Source: Blastocatellia bacterium
GTDB taxonomy: Bacteria; Acidobacteriota; Blastocatellia; RBC074
Reading direction: 5' to 3'
DNA length: 64,000 nt
Assembly: GCA_016789725.1 (NCBI GenBank)
Contig: JAEUQN010000007.1
Span: 1-64,000, forward strand
Made by a program: the position numbers and the translations under genes. Shown here piece by piece: positions 1 to 8,828 of this stretch. The notes under the pieces are model-generated. The model did no database searches and was not told where the DNA came from. It saw only the letters and a program-made list of their open reading frames with translations. Every line of letters starts with the position of its first letter. Position 1 is the first letter of the stretch.

Positions 1-48
1 CGCTACGACGAAACCGACGCCGCGCGAGAACAGATGAAGCTCTTCTGA
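1..48 (+). CDS. 3' end of an unidentified gene
   Basis: Frame 1 is open from the window edge to a TGA at 46-48 and encodes 15 residues ending in EQMKLF. Too little is present to name the protein. The 23-bp inverted repeat starts 7 bases after the stop, and the next gene starts 90 bases downstream on the same strand. It could be the tail of another TPR or kinase protein, but that is only a guess. Confidence 0.5.
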   Translation, partial: RYDETDAAREQMKLF

Positions 49-55
49 GCGTGGT

Positions 56-121
56 GTAGCGCGATTTGCTAAATCGCGCGTTGCCCCAAAGTAAGCCCCG
101 CGATTTAGCAAATCGCGCTAC
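56..121. repeat. Perfect 23-bp inverted repeat, REP-like
   Basis: The arms at 56-78 and 99-121 are exact reverse complements, separated by 20 bases. Each arm is itself nearly palindromic (GCGATTT-GCT-AAATCGC), so the element can form a cruciform or two hairpins. It fills the gap between the partial gene and the kinase start at 139. There is no T-tract, so a REP-type element is more likely than an intrinsic terminator. Confidence 0.8.
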
Positions 122-138
122 GCAAGACCACTTCAACT

Positions 139-3108
139 ATGGCGATCACGACCGGAACGCAGTTCGGACAGTACGCAGTCACCGCACCGCTGGGCAAAGG
201 CGGGATGGGAGAAGTGTATTTGGCCGAAGACGCTCGGCTCAAACGCAAAGTGGCGCTCAAGCTGTTGCCCGCTGAGTTCACTCAGAATTCCGAACGGCTG
301 CGCCGCTTCGAGCAGGAAGCGCAAGCGACCTCCGCGCTCAATCATCCCAATATCATCACGATTCACGAAATCGGCGCGCACAACGGCACGCATTACATCG
401 CTACGGAATTCATCGCCGGGCGAACGTTGCGCGATCACTTGCGACAACCATTGCCGCTGGATGAATCGCTGAACATCGCGCTGCAAATGGCGAACGCGCT
501 CGCCGCTGCACACGACGCCGGGATCATTCACCGCGACATCAAGCCCGAAAATGTGATGGTGCGCAGTGACGGCATTGTGAAGGTGCTGGATTTCGGCCTG
601 GCAAAACTCACAGAACGACACGGCGACGTGGCGATGGGGCGACAGGGCGAAGAAGCAGATACTTGGCTCGCCGAGTCGTCCCGTCCCCCTGTCGCCGCGT
701 CGCACTCCACCACGCCTGGCACAGTGATGGGAACCGCGAGTTACATGTCACCCGAACAAGCGCGCGGCGAGAAAGTAGATGCACGTTCTGACCTGTTTAG
801 TTTGGGCATCGTGCTGTACGAAATGATCGCCGGGCGGCAACCATTTTCCGGCGTGAATATGTTGGATGTAATCGGCGCGATCTTGCATCAGGAACCAGCG
901 CCGTTGCCAGCACAAAACGAAGCCGCGTCTGCGGAGTTGCAACGCATCGTTACGAAGGCGTTGCACAAAGACCGTGCCGCGCGCTACCAAACCGCGCAGG
1001 AACTCGCGCACGACTTGAAGGAGTTGAAAGACGAATTGGCGTATCAAGCCCGGGCCGCGCTGGGTACGCACGCGCCCCGCGTGCCATTGGCGAGCGTGAG
1101 CGAAGCCAACAGCTTGGTGAGCGAATCTGCTGAAGTTGAAGCGACCTCCTTGCCAGCGCAGCGCGCTTCGGTTCCCTCGCTCGCAGCACGCGAGGCGCGT
1201 GCGTACCCAAGTTCCCGTCGTTTGCTTTTCTCTCTTCTCGCGGTGGCGGCGATAGCTCTCGCAGTGGCGGCGTTTTTCTACTTCAAACGCCAACCTGCGT
1301 TGACCGACAAAGACACGATTCTGCTCACGGATTTCGAGAACAAGACGGGCGATGCGGTGTTTGATGGCACACTCAAACAGGCGCTGGCCGTGCATCTGGG
1401 GCAATCGCCGTTTCTGAATTTGTTTGCGGACGAGCGCGTGCGCGAGACGTTGCGCTTGATGAATCGCTCTCCCGACGAACGTCTCACGCCCGCCGTAGGC
1501 CGCGAAATCTGCCAGCGACAAGGATTGAAAGCAATGTTGACCGGTACGATAGCAAGTCTGGGACGCAATTACGTCATCAACCTCGAAGCCATCAACGGGC
1601 AAACGGGCGACGTGCTGGCGCGCGAACAAACCGAAGCCGAAGGCAAGGAACAGGTGCTGCGGACGCTGGGCGAAGCTGCGACGCGCTTGCGCGAGAAGCT
1701 GGGCGAATCGCTCGGCTCGATTCAGAAGTACGATGCGCCGCTGGCACAGACTACGACCTCATCGCTGGAGGCGCTCAAGGCTTTCTCCCAGGCACTTGAG
1801 CAGAATCGAAAAGGCCGTTTCGATGAGGCGGTTGCGGCGGGCAAACGCACCATCGAACTTGATCCCAAATTTGCCCTTGCCTACAGCCAACTGGCAATCA
1901 ACTACATTAACATTGGGCAACAAACACTGTCGGAGGAAGCGGCACAAAAGGCCTTTGCGTTGCGGGAGCGGGTCAGCGAGCGCGAGAAACTGGATATTAC
2001 GTATCGCTACTACTTATTAGTCACGGGGGAATTACCTAAAGCGATAGAGACGCTGGAATTGATTAAGCAAACATATCCGCGCGATGATTCACCATACTTT
2101 AGTTTAGGTAATCGCTACGACAGCATTGGCCGGTTCGAGAAGGCGGTCGAAGAACAGCGTGAACGCTTACGTCTGAACCCAAACGAAGGCAATGCACTTG
2201 TCTCTCTAACAGCTACTTTAATCCGCCTCAGTCGCTATGCAGAAGCCAAGGCCACGGCGGAACAAGCGATTGCGCTGAAATTTGACACCCCCGGCCTGCG
2301 CGGTTCCATGTATCTCAACGCCTTTATCAACGGAGATACCCCCGCAATGCAGCAACAGATAGACTGGGCGAACGCGAGGCCGGGGGAATATGCCCAGCTT
2401 ATCTGGCAAGCTCGGACGGCAGTATTTGGTGGTCAATGGCAAAAAGGGCGGGAATTTTCCAACCGTGCGGCGGAACTGGCTGATCAACGCGATTTGCAGG
2501 AAGTGGTTGGGGAGATCGTTTCATCGAACGCCGAGTGGGCCGCTAACCTGGGGCTTTGCCAAAAGAGTCGAACGGAATTGGCACGCATCGCTGCCTTACC
2601 TCACCCGCCACTTTCTTACCTTCGCGCAGGCATAGCGATGGCGCTGTGTGGCACGGCGGCACAGGCAAACACGCTCGCCAACGAAGCCGTTAAGCGGTAT
2701 CCCAAAGACACGCAGATCAACGAAATCTACCAACCCTTAATTCGCGCTGCGATTGAACTGCAACGCGGCAATCGCACGCAGGCGATTCAACTCCTCGAAC
2801 CCGCGCGACGCTATGAAAGCGTGAGCTTCTTTTATCAAAACTATCTGCGCGGTCAGGCGTACTTGGGCGAACGCAATGGCGCAGCGGCGGTCAGCGAATT
2901 TCAAAAGATTCTCGATCATCGCGGCTGGTCGCCTGCCTCGCCGCTTTATCCGCTCGCGCATCTCGGACTGGCGCGCGCGGCACTGTTGCAAGGCGACACG
3001 GCCAAAGCGCGCAAATCGTATCAGGCGTTCTTCGCCTTGTGGAAAGACGCCGATGCGGATTTGCCCGTGTTGATCGCGGCAAAGAAGGAATACGAAAAGC
3101 TGAAATAG
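139..3108 (+). CDS. Membrane Ser/Thr protein kinase with C-terminal TPR domain (PknB type)
   Basis: Predicted Hanks-type kinase of 989 aa, cytoplasmic N-terminal domain anchored by one membrane helix. Visible are the glycine-rich loop GKGGMGEV (about residues 19-26), the invariant lysine in VALKLL, the catalytic loop HRDIKPEN (about 130-137), DFGLAKL, and the APE-like segment [11 protein letters not shown] linker of about 308-358 precedes a hydrophobic helix at about 360-380 followed by FKRQ. The rest holds a domain beginning [12 protein letters not shown], common in acidobacterial kinases, and then TPR-like helical repeats to the C-terminus. The linker is largely encoded by an inverted repeat (1060-1209), suggesting an in-frame repeat insertion. 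Partner and signal are unknown. The kinase assignment is secure; the substrate is not. Confidence 0.93.
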   Translation: MAITTGTQFGQYAVTAPLGKGGMGEVYLAEDARLKRKVALKLLPAEFTQNSERLRRFEQEAQATSALNHPNIITIHEIGAHNGTHYIATEFIAGRTLRDHLRQPLPLDESLNIALQMANALAAAHDAGIIHRDIKPENVMVRSDGIVKVLDFGLAKLTERHGDVAMGRQGEEADTWLAESSRPPVAASHSTTPGTVMGTASYMSPEQARGEKVDARSDLFSLGIVLYEMIAGRQPFSGVNMLDVIGAILHQEPAPLPAQNEAASAELQRIVTKALHKDRAARYQTAQELAHDLKELKDELAYQARAALGTHAPRVPLASVSEANSLVSESAEVEATSLPAQRASVPSLAAREARAYPSSRRLLFSLLAVAAIALAVAAFFYFKRQPALTDKDTILLTDFENKTGDAVFDGTLKQALAVHLGQSPFLNLFADERVRETLRLMNRSPDERLTPAVGREICQRQGLKAMLTGTIASLGRNYVINLEAINGQTGDVLAREQTEAEGKEQVLRTLGEAATRLREKLGESLGSIQKYDAPLAQTTTSSLEALKAFSQALEQNRKGRFDEAVAAGKRTIELDPKFALAYSQLAINYINIGQQTLSEEAAQKAFALRERVSEREKLDITYRYYLLVTGELPKAIETLELIKQTYPRDDSPYFSLGNRYDSIGRFEKAVEEQRERLRLNPNEGNALVSLTATLIRLSRYAEAKATAEQAIALKFDTPGLRGSMYLNAFINGDTPAMQQQIDWANARPGEYAQLIWQARTAVFGGQWQKGREFSNRAAELADQRDLQEVVGEIVSSNAEWAANLGLCQKSRTELARIAALPHPPLSYLRAGIAMALCGTAAQANTLANEAVKRYPKDTQINEIYQPLIRAAIELQRGNRTQAIQLLEPARRYESVSFFYQNYLRGQAYLGERNGAAAVSEFQKILDHRGWSPASPLYPLAHLGLARAALLQGDTAKARKSYQAFFALWKDADADLPVLIAAKKEYEKLK
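1060..1209. repeat. Inverted repeat inside the kinase gene
   Basis: The 24-bp arm at 1061-1084 and the arm at 1186-1209 are reverse complements with one mismatch. The 26-mer at 1060-1085 also occurs exactly, in reverse complement, at 58595-58620 inside the second kinase gene. The element encodes the kinase-to-membrane linker (about residues 308-357) without breaking the frame, which fits a repeat-family insertion tolerated in a disordered linker. Confidence 0.75.
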
Positions 3109-3149
3109 CGTATCGCAACTCAAATGAATGGAAAGGGAAAGTTTCAGAT

Positions 3150-3434
3150 ATGTCAGATTCTAGTTTTATCTCCGCTCATCCAAGCGAAGAATTAGCGCGG
3201 CTCCATTATTATTCCATCAAAAAAAATCAGCCTGACGGAGATGTGGAGTTTATCATTACGGTTTATGAATACGCCGAGCGTAACAAACAGTTCATGAAGT
3301 TTTATGCGTGTGCGGATAAGGCGGTCAATCAAAAAAGCGCGGCGTTTATCCCTTTTGGTTGGGGCGAGACTTTGACTATCGCGCTGAATCAATGCGTGAA
3401 AGAAATCCGCCGTCATCCGTACGAGGCAGAATAG
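3150..3434 (+). CDS. Small hypothetical protein, 94 aa
   Basis: No family was recognised. The start at 3150 (MSDSSFISAHPSEE) is preferred because it follows the kinase stop at 3108 and has a purine-rich stretch GGAAAGGG shortly upstream; a longer reading from 3039 would overlap the kinase by 70 bases. The product is soluble, with no signal peptide or membrane segment, and has a hydrophobic beta-like core (DVEFIITVYEYAE) and a central KFYACADK segment. It could be a small regulatory or accessory protein of the kinase locus, but nothing in the sequence shows that. Confidence 0.6.
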   Translation: MSDSSFISAHPSEELARLHYYSIKKNQPDGDVEFIITVYEYAERNKQFMKFYACADKAVNQKSAAFIPFGWGETLTIALNQCVKEIRRHPYEAE

Positions 3435-3484
3435 GAACGACGCCTTGTTATCTCATCAATTGAGGCTCAGGCACCTAAGTCAAT

Positions 3485-4540
3485 ATGCACAACTCACAAT
3501 TTTTACGGCTGCTCGTATTTCTATTGGTCTGGTCCTCGACGGTTTTCGCGCAGGAAACATCCGCGCAAAAATATCTCATCTCGGTCGAACGCATTTGGGA
3601 TCGCGCGCCGCACAGCGCGTTCACCGATTTGGTCGAATTCAATGGCAAGTTGTATTGCACCTTCCGCGAAGGTTCGGGGCATGTGCCGGGCAAAGAAGGC
3701 ACGAACGGAACCATTCGCATCATTGCTTCGGATGACGGACAAAACTGGCGTTCGGTGGCGCTGCTCACCGAAGAACACGTAGACCTGCGCGATCCGAAAC
3801 TGTCGGTGACACCGGATGGACGCTTGATGGCGTTGGTTGGCGGCTCGTATTACGAAGGCGAAAAGCTCGGCGTGCGACACACACGCGTTTCGTTTTCCGA
3901 TAAAACCGGCACGCGTTTCAGCGTTCCCAAACCAATTGTGGTGGAGGCCAAAATCAGAACCGACGCCGATTGGTTGTGGCGCGTGACCTGGCATCGCGGG
4001 ACAGGTTACGGCGTGATCTATCAATCCGGCGAAGACGAGTTCAAAGCGCATCTGGTCTCAACGCGCGACGGTCTCAACTATCAACTTGTGACTACGTTCG
4101 ACATCGCGGGACGCCCGAATGAAACGACGCTGCGCTTCAATGCCGATGGTGAAATGATCGCGTGGGTGCGGCGCGAACGCGGGACGCAAAATGGCTTCAT
4201 CGGCACCAGTCGCGCGCCGTACAAGGATTGGGCGTGGAAAGAACAGAACGTGCGTTTGGGTGGACCGAATTTTGTCGTGTTGTCGAATGGCAAATGGATT
4301 GGCACGACGCGCGGATATTTGCCGGATCGCAAAGCCAACACGTATGCCGCGTGGTTGGATCAGGATGGTACTTTGATGCCTATTGTTCCCTTTCCCAGCG
4401 GTGGCGACACGAGCTATGCGGGAATGATTGTGCGGGGCGATAAATTGTTGGTGTCGTATTACGCAAGCCACGAAGGGAAGTCGGCGATTTATCTGGCGAC
4501 GATGAATTTGCAAGCCTTAATGAAATCAGGTAAGGAATGA
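3485..4540 (+). CDS. Secreted sialidase-like six-bladed propeller protein
   Basis: 351 aa. The N-terminus [18 protein letters not shown]... ending FAQ is a signal peptide of about 22 residues. The mature protein reads as a sialidase/neuraminidase-type beta-propeller: an FREG motif near residue 60, an Asp-box-like SDDGQNW near 82, and repeated strand-turn patterns such as [13 protein letters not shown] and VRRERG. Family members cleave terminal sialic acid or related sugars from glycans outside the cytoplasm; the actual sugar here is not evident. Its stop overlaps the start of the sialate O-acetylesterase gene (ATGA at 4537-4540), so the two are probably translationally coupled and act on the same acetylated glycan. 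Confidence 0.8.
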   Translation: MHNSQFLRLLVFLLVWSSTVFAQETSAQKYLISVERIWDRAPHSAFTDLVEFNGKLYCTFREGSGHVPGKEGTNGTIRIIASDDGQNWRSVALLTEEHVDLRDPKLSVTPDGRLMALVGGSYYEGEKLGVRHTRVSFSDKTGTRFSVPKPIVVEAKIRTDADWLWRVTWHRGTGYGVIYQSGEDEFKAHLVSTRDGLNYQLVTTFDIAGRPNETTLRFNADGEMIAWVRRERGTQNGFIGTSRAPYKDWAWKEQNVRLGGPNFVVLSNGKWIGTTRGYLPDRKANTYAAWLDQDGTLMPIVPFPSGGDTSYAGMIVRGDKLLVSYYASHEGKSAIYLATMNLQALMKSGKE

Positions 4541-6033
4541 AAACACCTATGAAAAAACTACTCATCTCCCTCAATTTGTTTTTCCTGTTGTCGGTGTCGC
4601 TATCCGCGACCGTGAAGCCGCACGCGCTTTTTACGGAGGGCATGGTGCTGCAACGCGAGATCGCTGTTCCGATTTGGGGAACGGCGGACAGCGGCGAAAA
4701 AGTTACGGTCGAATTCAACGGGCAAACGGTTTCGACGACCGCTGCCGATGGCAAATGGATCGTCCGGCTGAAGCCGCTCAAAGCGGGCGGACCATTCACG
4801 CTGAAGATCAACGATCTGCAATTGAATAACGTGCTGGTCGGTGAAGTTTGGATTTGCAGTGGGCAATCCAACATGCAATGGAGCGTCAAGCAAAGCAACA
4901 ATGCGGACGCCGAAATTGCCAATGCGAAATACCCGATGATTCGTTTGTTTACTGTGCCGCTCACCGAAATCAACACGCCGCAAACCGACATCAAATCCAG
5001 TTGGCAGGAATGCACGCCCGCCAACATCCCGAACTTTTCCGCCATCGGTTATTTCTTTGGGCGTGACCTGCACCAGAATCTGAATGTACCGATTGGGCTG
5101 ATTGACAACGCGGTTGGCGGCTCTCCGGCAGAATCGTGGATGCAAGCAGAACTCTTGAACAACGATGCGGAATACAAACAATTTCACGCGGCTTATCCGC
5201 AGGCGATGGATCGTTACAATCAAGCTGTTGCGAAACACAAAGAAGTCGTAGAGAAAGCGAGGGCTGAAGGCAAGCGTCCGCCGAATGCGCCCGGTCGTCT
5301 GTGGCTGCCTTCGGGGTTATACAACGGCATGCTTGCGCCGCTCGTTCCGTATGCGATCAAAGGCGTGATCTGGTATCAGGGCGAATCGAATGCGGGCCGC
5401 GCCTATCAATATCGCCGCCTGTTTCCGACGATGATTAAGAATTGGCGCGAGCGATGGGGGCAGGGAGATTTTCCGTTCCTGTTCGTTCAACTGGCGGCGT
5501 TTGGCCCGAACGCACCAAAGATTGGCGACAGCGATTGGGCGGAGTTGCGCGAGGCGCAGACTTTGACACTAACCGCATCGCCTCAAACCGGAATGGCCCT
5601 GGCGATTGATGTCGGCACGTATGACGACATTCACCCGAAAGCCAAACAACCTGTTGGTGCTCGCCTGGCATTAGTGGCGCGCGCGGTTGCTTACAAACAA
5701 AAGCTCGTGTTTTCCGGTCCCGTGTACGCTTCGATGAAAGTGAACGGCGACAAAATCGCGCTGAAATTCAATCACACGGGCGGCGGGTTGCAAGCGAAAG
5801 ACGGCGAGCTGAAAGGCTTTCTGATCGCCGGCGAAGACAAAGTCTGGCGCGAAGCCAAGGCCGAAATCAAAGGCAAGCAAGTCATCGTTTCCAGCCCTGA
5901 CGTAGCGAAGCCCGTTGCCGTTCGCTATGCGTGGGCGAAGTATCCGACTGTGAATTTTTATAACAAAGAGGGCCTGCCCGCGAATCCGTTTCGGACGGAC
6001 GATTGGGACATGGTGACGAAGCCCAAGCCGTAA
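4537..6033 (+). CDS. Sialate O-acetylesterase (secreted SGNH-type esterase)
   Basis: 498 aa with a signal peptide ([20 protein letters not shown], after an extra M-K-T-P). The start at 4537 overlaps the upstream stop; 4549 is an alternative that begins directly at MKKL. Nucleophile motif GQSNMQ lies at about residues 107-112, WYQGESN near 280, and the Asp-x-x-His-like DIHPK near 363, the expected layout for sialate O-acetylesterases. Such enzymes remove O-acetyl groups from sialic acid or plant glycans so that glycosidases can act. Paired with the sialidase-like gene and followed by an ABC sugar importer, it probably supplies sugar for uptake. The family is clear; the natural acetyl-sugar is not. 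Confidence 0.88.
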   Translation: MKTPMKKLLISLNLFFLLSVSLSATVKPHALFTEGMVLQREIAVPIWGTADSGEKVTVEFNGQTVSTTAADGKWIVRLKPLKAGGPFTLKINDLQLNNVLVGEVWICSGQSNMQWSVKQSNNADAEIANAKYPMIRLFTVPLTEINTPQTDIKSSWQECTPANIPNFSAIGYFFGRDLHQNLNVPIGLIDNAVGGSPAESWMQAELLNNDAEYKQFHAAYPQAMDRYNQAVAKHKEVVEKARAEGKRPPNAPGRLWLPSGLYNGMLAPLVPYAIKGVIWYQGESNAGRAYQYRRLFPTMIKNWRERWGQGDFPFLFVQLAAFGPNAPKIGDSDWAELREAQTLTLTASPQTGMALAIDVGTYDDIHPKAKQPVGARLALVARAVAYKQKLVFSGPVYASMKVNGDKIALKFNHTGGGLQAKDGELKGFLIAGEDKVWREAKAEIKGKQVIVSSPDVAKPVAVRYAWAKYPTVNFYNKEGLPANPFRTDDWDMVTKPKP

Positions 6034-6048
6034 CAAATTCTCATTTTC

Positions 6049-6130
6049 CGTTTGTCATTTGTCATTTGTCATTAGGCTGCGAGCTGTCAAGAACGATGAG
6101 AAATCAAAAATGGAAAATGGGAAATGAACT
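6049..6130. repeat. Short direct and inverted repeats in the gap
   Basis: The gap holds consecutive GTCATTT units (about 6054-6073) and, further right, GGAAAATGGGAAATGA, roughly complementary to the CATTTTCC at its left. The same vocabulary occurs as a clean inverted repeat at 24640-24740. This is one of several such palindromic spacers in the window. Confidence 0.5.
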
Positions 6131-6142
6131 TGGCAATCTTCA

Positions 6143-7648
6143 ATGACAGAAAGCCTCCTACTGCAAGCAAACTACATCACGAAATCTTACGCGGGCGTGC
6201 AGGCCTTGAAGTCCGCTTCGTTTGAACTGCGTGCGGGCGAAGTTCACGCGTTGATTGGCGAAAACGGCGCGGGCAAATCTACGCTGATCAAAATCATCAC
6301 GGGCGCGGTGGAAGCCGATGGTGGCGAACTGTTTCTCAACGATCAGCGCATCACGGCGAATTCACCGCAATATTCGCACTCGCTTGGCATCGCCGCGATT
6401 TATCAGCAGCCTGCGTTATTTCCTGAATTGACGGTTGCGGAAAACATCGCGTTCGGTTTGGAGCGACACGGTTTGTGGAGTCGCATTGATTGGCGCAAAC
6501 GTCGTCAGCGTGCCGAAAGCTTGTTGGCACAGGTTGGCGCGAAGATCAGCCCTGACGCGCTGGCGGGCGACCTCTCGATGCCGGAACAGCAACTCGTCGA
6601 AATCGCCCGCGCCTTGGGAGCCGAGGCAAAAGTGCTGATTTTAGATGAGCCGACGGCTTCGCTTTCCGAAGAAGACACCAACAATTTGTTTCGCGTGATT
6701 CGGGAACTGCGCGCGCGCGGCGTCGGCATGATTTACATTTCGCATCGGTTGGAAGAATTGCCGCTGATTGCGGATCGCGTGACTGTGCTGCGCGATGGCA
6801 ACACGATTGAGACGCGCGCCATGAACGAAGTGGATCGGCAGGAGTTGATTCGCCTGATGGTCGGGCGCGAGTTGTCGGCGGTTTTTCCCAAACGCGAAGT
6901 GCCGATTGGCGAAGTTGTGCTGGAGTTGCGCAACGTCGGCAGTCAGGCGGCAGGCGTGCGGGATGTCAGCTTGACGGTACGCGCGGGAGAGATTGTCGGA
7001 CTCGCCGGATTAGTGGGGGCGGGTCGAACAGAACTGGCGCGTACACTGTTTGGGTTGACGCCTGCGGATGAAGGCGAGATTTGGCTGAACGGCGAACGCC
7101 TCACCATCAATAGCCCAACCCAGGCGATTCAACACGGCATCGCGTATGTTCCCGAAGACCGGCGTCGTCACGGCGTCGTGCTGGATTTGCCGATCAGTCA
7201 TAACATCACGCTGGCGACGCTGAATCGCCTGGCGAAGTTCGGCGCGCTGGATTTCGAGCGCGAACGCGAATTGAGCGTCGAATACGTCAATCGTTTTGCC
7301 GTCAAAACGCCGACGACTTTTGCGCCCGTCGCTACGTTGTCGGGCGGTAATCAACAGAAAGTGGCCTTGAGCCGTTGGTTGGCGACGGAACCGCGCGTCT
7401 TGATTTTGGACGAACCGACGCAAGGCATTGATGTCGGCGCGAAATCCGAAATTCACACGTTGATGTGTGATTTGGCGGAGCGCGGCCTGGCAATTCTGAT
7501 GATTTCGTCGGAACTGCCCGAAGTGCTGGGAATGAGTGACCGCATCGCTGTAATGCACGCAGGCACGATTGTTGGCGTGTTATCGCGTGGCAACGCGACA
7601 CAGCAGAATGTGTTGTCATTGGCGCTGGGGCACGGCGCGAATGCATGA
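6143..7648 (+). CDS. Sugar ABC transporter ATP-binding protein (RbsA/RhaT type, tandem ATPase)
   Basis: 501 aa with two fused nucleotide-binding domains. The first has Walker A GENGAGKST (about 39-47), a signature region DLSMPEQQ and Walker B LILDEPTAS followed by ISHR. The second has the degenerate Walker A GLVGAGRTE and canonical LSGGNQQK and LILDEPTQG, the asymmetric pattern of ribose/rhamnose/autoinducer-2 importers. It energises the two permeases encoded downstream. A small repeat-filled gap (7647-7805) separates it from the first permease. The imported sugar cannot be read from the ATPase; rhamnose- or ribose-like monosaccharides are the best guess. Confidence 0.93.
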   Translation: MTESLLLQANYITKSYAGVQALKSASFELRAGEVHALIGENGAGKSTLIKIITGAVEADGGELFLNDQRITANSPQYSHSLGIAAIYQQPALFPELTVAENIAFGLERHGLWSRIDWRKRRQRAESLLAQVGAKISPDALAGDLSMPEQQLVEIARALGAEAKVLILDEPTASLSEEDTNNLFRVIRELRARGVGMIYISHRLEELPLIADRVTVLRDGNTIETRAMNEVDRQELIRLMVGRELSAVFPKREVPIGEVVLELRNVGSQAAGVRDVSLTVRAGEIVGLAGLVGAGRTELARTLFGLTPADEGEIWLNGERLTINSPTQAIQHGIAYVPEDRRRHGVVLDLPISHNITLATLNRLAKFGALDFERERELSVEYVNRFAVKTPTTFAPVATLSGGNQQKVALSRWLATEPRVLILDEPTQGIDVGAKSEIHTLMCDLAERGLAILMISSELPEVLGMSDRIAVMHAGTIVGVLSRGNATQQNVLSLALGHGANA

Positions 7649-7805
7649 AATCAAAAGGCAAAGTGCAAAAGGCAAAAGTTTATTCGGAAGCAAAGCCATT
7701 GTTTTTTAGATTTTCAAAAGCTACTCAAATCGCCGAAGGTAAAATTAAAAGAAAATAAGTGCCGACCTTTTGAGATTTGCCTTTTGCAATTTGCCTTTTG
7801 ATTTC
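7647..7805. repeat. 30-bp inverted repeat between transporter genes
   Basis: The arms 7647-7676 and 7776-7805 are reverse complements with one mismatch. Each arm contains two copies of an AAAAGGCAAA-like unit. The left arm overlaps the last codon region of the ATPase gene and the right arm ends 9 bases before the permease ATG at 7815. In RNA it could form a hairpin that affects expression of the downstream genes relative to the ATPase. Confidence 0.8.
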
Positions 7806-7814
7806 TCCAGTTTT

Positions 7815-8825
7815 ATGCCCAATTCATTTTTCTCCAACTTCAATCTCGCTCGTCATCAGCGCGAACTCGCTGCGTTGATCGCGTACGTCGCGTTGCTCGT
7901 CTTCGTCGGCATCGTTGCGCCATCGTTTTTCAATGCGGGGAACTGGCGTGATTTGGCGGTAGCGAATGCACCGGTGCTGATTGTGGCGATTGGCATGACG
8001 CTCGTGATTGTGGCCGGACAGATTGATATTTCGGTCGGCGCGCAATTCGCTGTATGCAGCATGTTGGCGGGCGCGCTCGCAAAAACCGGAATCCCCATGC
8101 CGCTATTGTTGTTGCTCGTGCCGCTGATTGGCGCGGCGTTTGGCGCGGTGAATGGCGTGTTTGTTGCGTTGCTGCGAATGCCTGCGATTGTGGTGACGCT
8201 GGCGACGATGGTCGTGTGGCGCGATGCGTTGCGCTGGATTACCGAAGGAACGTGGGTGCAGGGAATGCCCGCGAATTTTCAATGGTTCGGCCTGGGGCAG
8301 ACAATGGGACAGGTGTTGATTGTGGCGTTCGCGTTTGCAGTGCTGGTCGCCTTTTATTGGGCGCTTGGAAATTTGGGCGCGGGCCGAGCCGTCTATGCCG
8401 TTGGTTCAGAACCGGAAGCCGCGCGGTTAGCAGGCATCAATCCGCCGCGCGTGGTGTTGGCGGTGTTTATGCTGATGGGCGCGTTGACCGGTTTGGCGGC
8501 GCTCTTGAATTCGATCCGATTTATCTCCATTCCCAGCAATTCGGGATTAGGGTTAGAGATGAAAGCGATTGCTGCCGTCGTGGTCGGAGGTACAGTGATT
8601 TCCGGCGGGCGCGGCACCTTGATTGGCACCTTGATTGGTACGGCATTGCTCGGCACCATCGGCACTGCGCTCACGTTTGCGGGCATCAATCCATTTTGGG
8701 AAAAGGCTATTCAAGGTGCGATTATTTTGGCGGCGCTGGCTTCGGATGTGGTGTTGAGCCGAATTCGGAATTCAGAATTCGCAACGGGGAGTAAAGGCAC
8801 TCTGCAAATCGGGGGGGCGAAGTAA
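7815..8825 (+). CDS. Sugar ABC transporter permease (RbsC type)
   Basis: 336 aa, polytopic membrane protein. The start at 7815 (MPNSFFSNFN) is chosen because the in-frame TTG at 7770 would add 15 residues encoded by an arm of the inverted repeat. Diagnostic are the GQIDISVGAQ segment near residue 73 (family motif GGIDLSVG), alternating hydrophobic helices throughout, and GLGLEMKAIAAVVVGGT near 245 with the downstream glycine-rich GGRGTLIGT. It forms the membrane pore with the fused permease encoded 3 bases downstream (8829). Confidence 0.92.
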   Translation: MPNSFFSNFNLARHQRELAALIAYVALLVFVGIVAPSFFNAGNWRDLAVANAPVLIVAIGMTLVIVAGQIDISVGAQFAVCSMLAGALAKTGIPMPLLLLLVPLIGAAFGAVNGVFVALLRMPAIVVTLATMVVWRDALRWITEGTWVQGMPANFQWFGLGQTMGQVLIVAFAFAVLVAFYWALGNLGAGRAVYAVGSEPEAARLAGINPPRVVLAVFMLMGALTGLAALLNSIRFISIPSNSGLGLEMKAIAAVVVGGTVISGGRGTLIGTLIGTALLGTIGTALTFAGINPFWEKAIQGAIILAALASDVVLSRIRNSEFATGSKGTLQIGGAK

Positions 8826-8828
8826 ACG

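Noticed and set aside
3039-3149. Longer start for the small hypothetical gene overlapping the kinase
   Set aside because: It would overlap the kinase end by 70 bases in another frame; ATG 3150 with a purine-rich site is simpler.
7770-7814. N-terminal extension of the first permease from a TTG start
   Set aside because: The added 15 residues are encoded mostly by an inverted-repeat arm and no ribosome site supports the start; ATG 7815 fits the family better.
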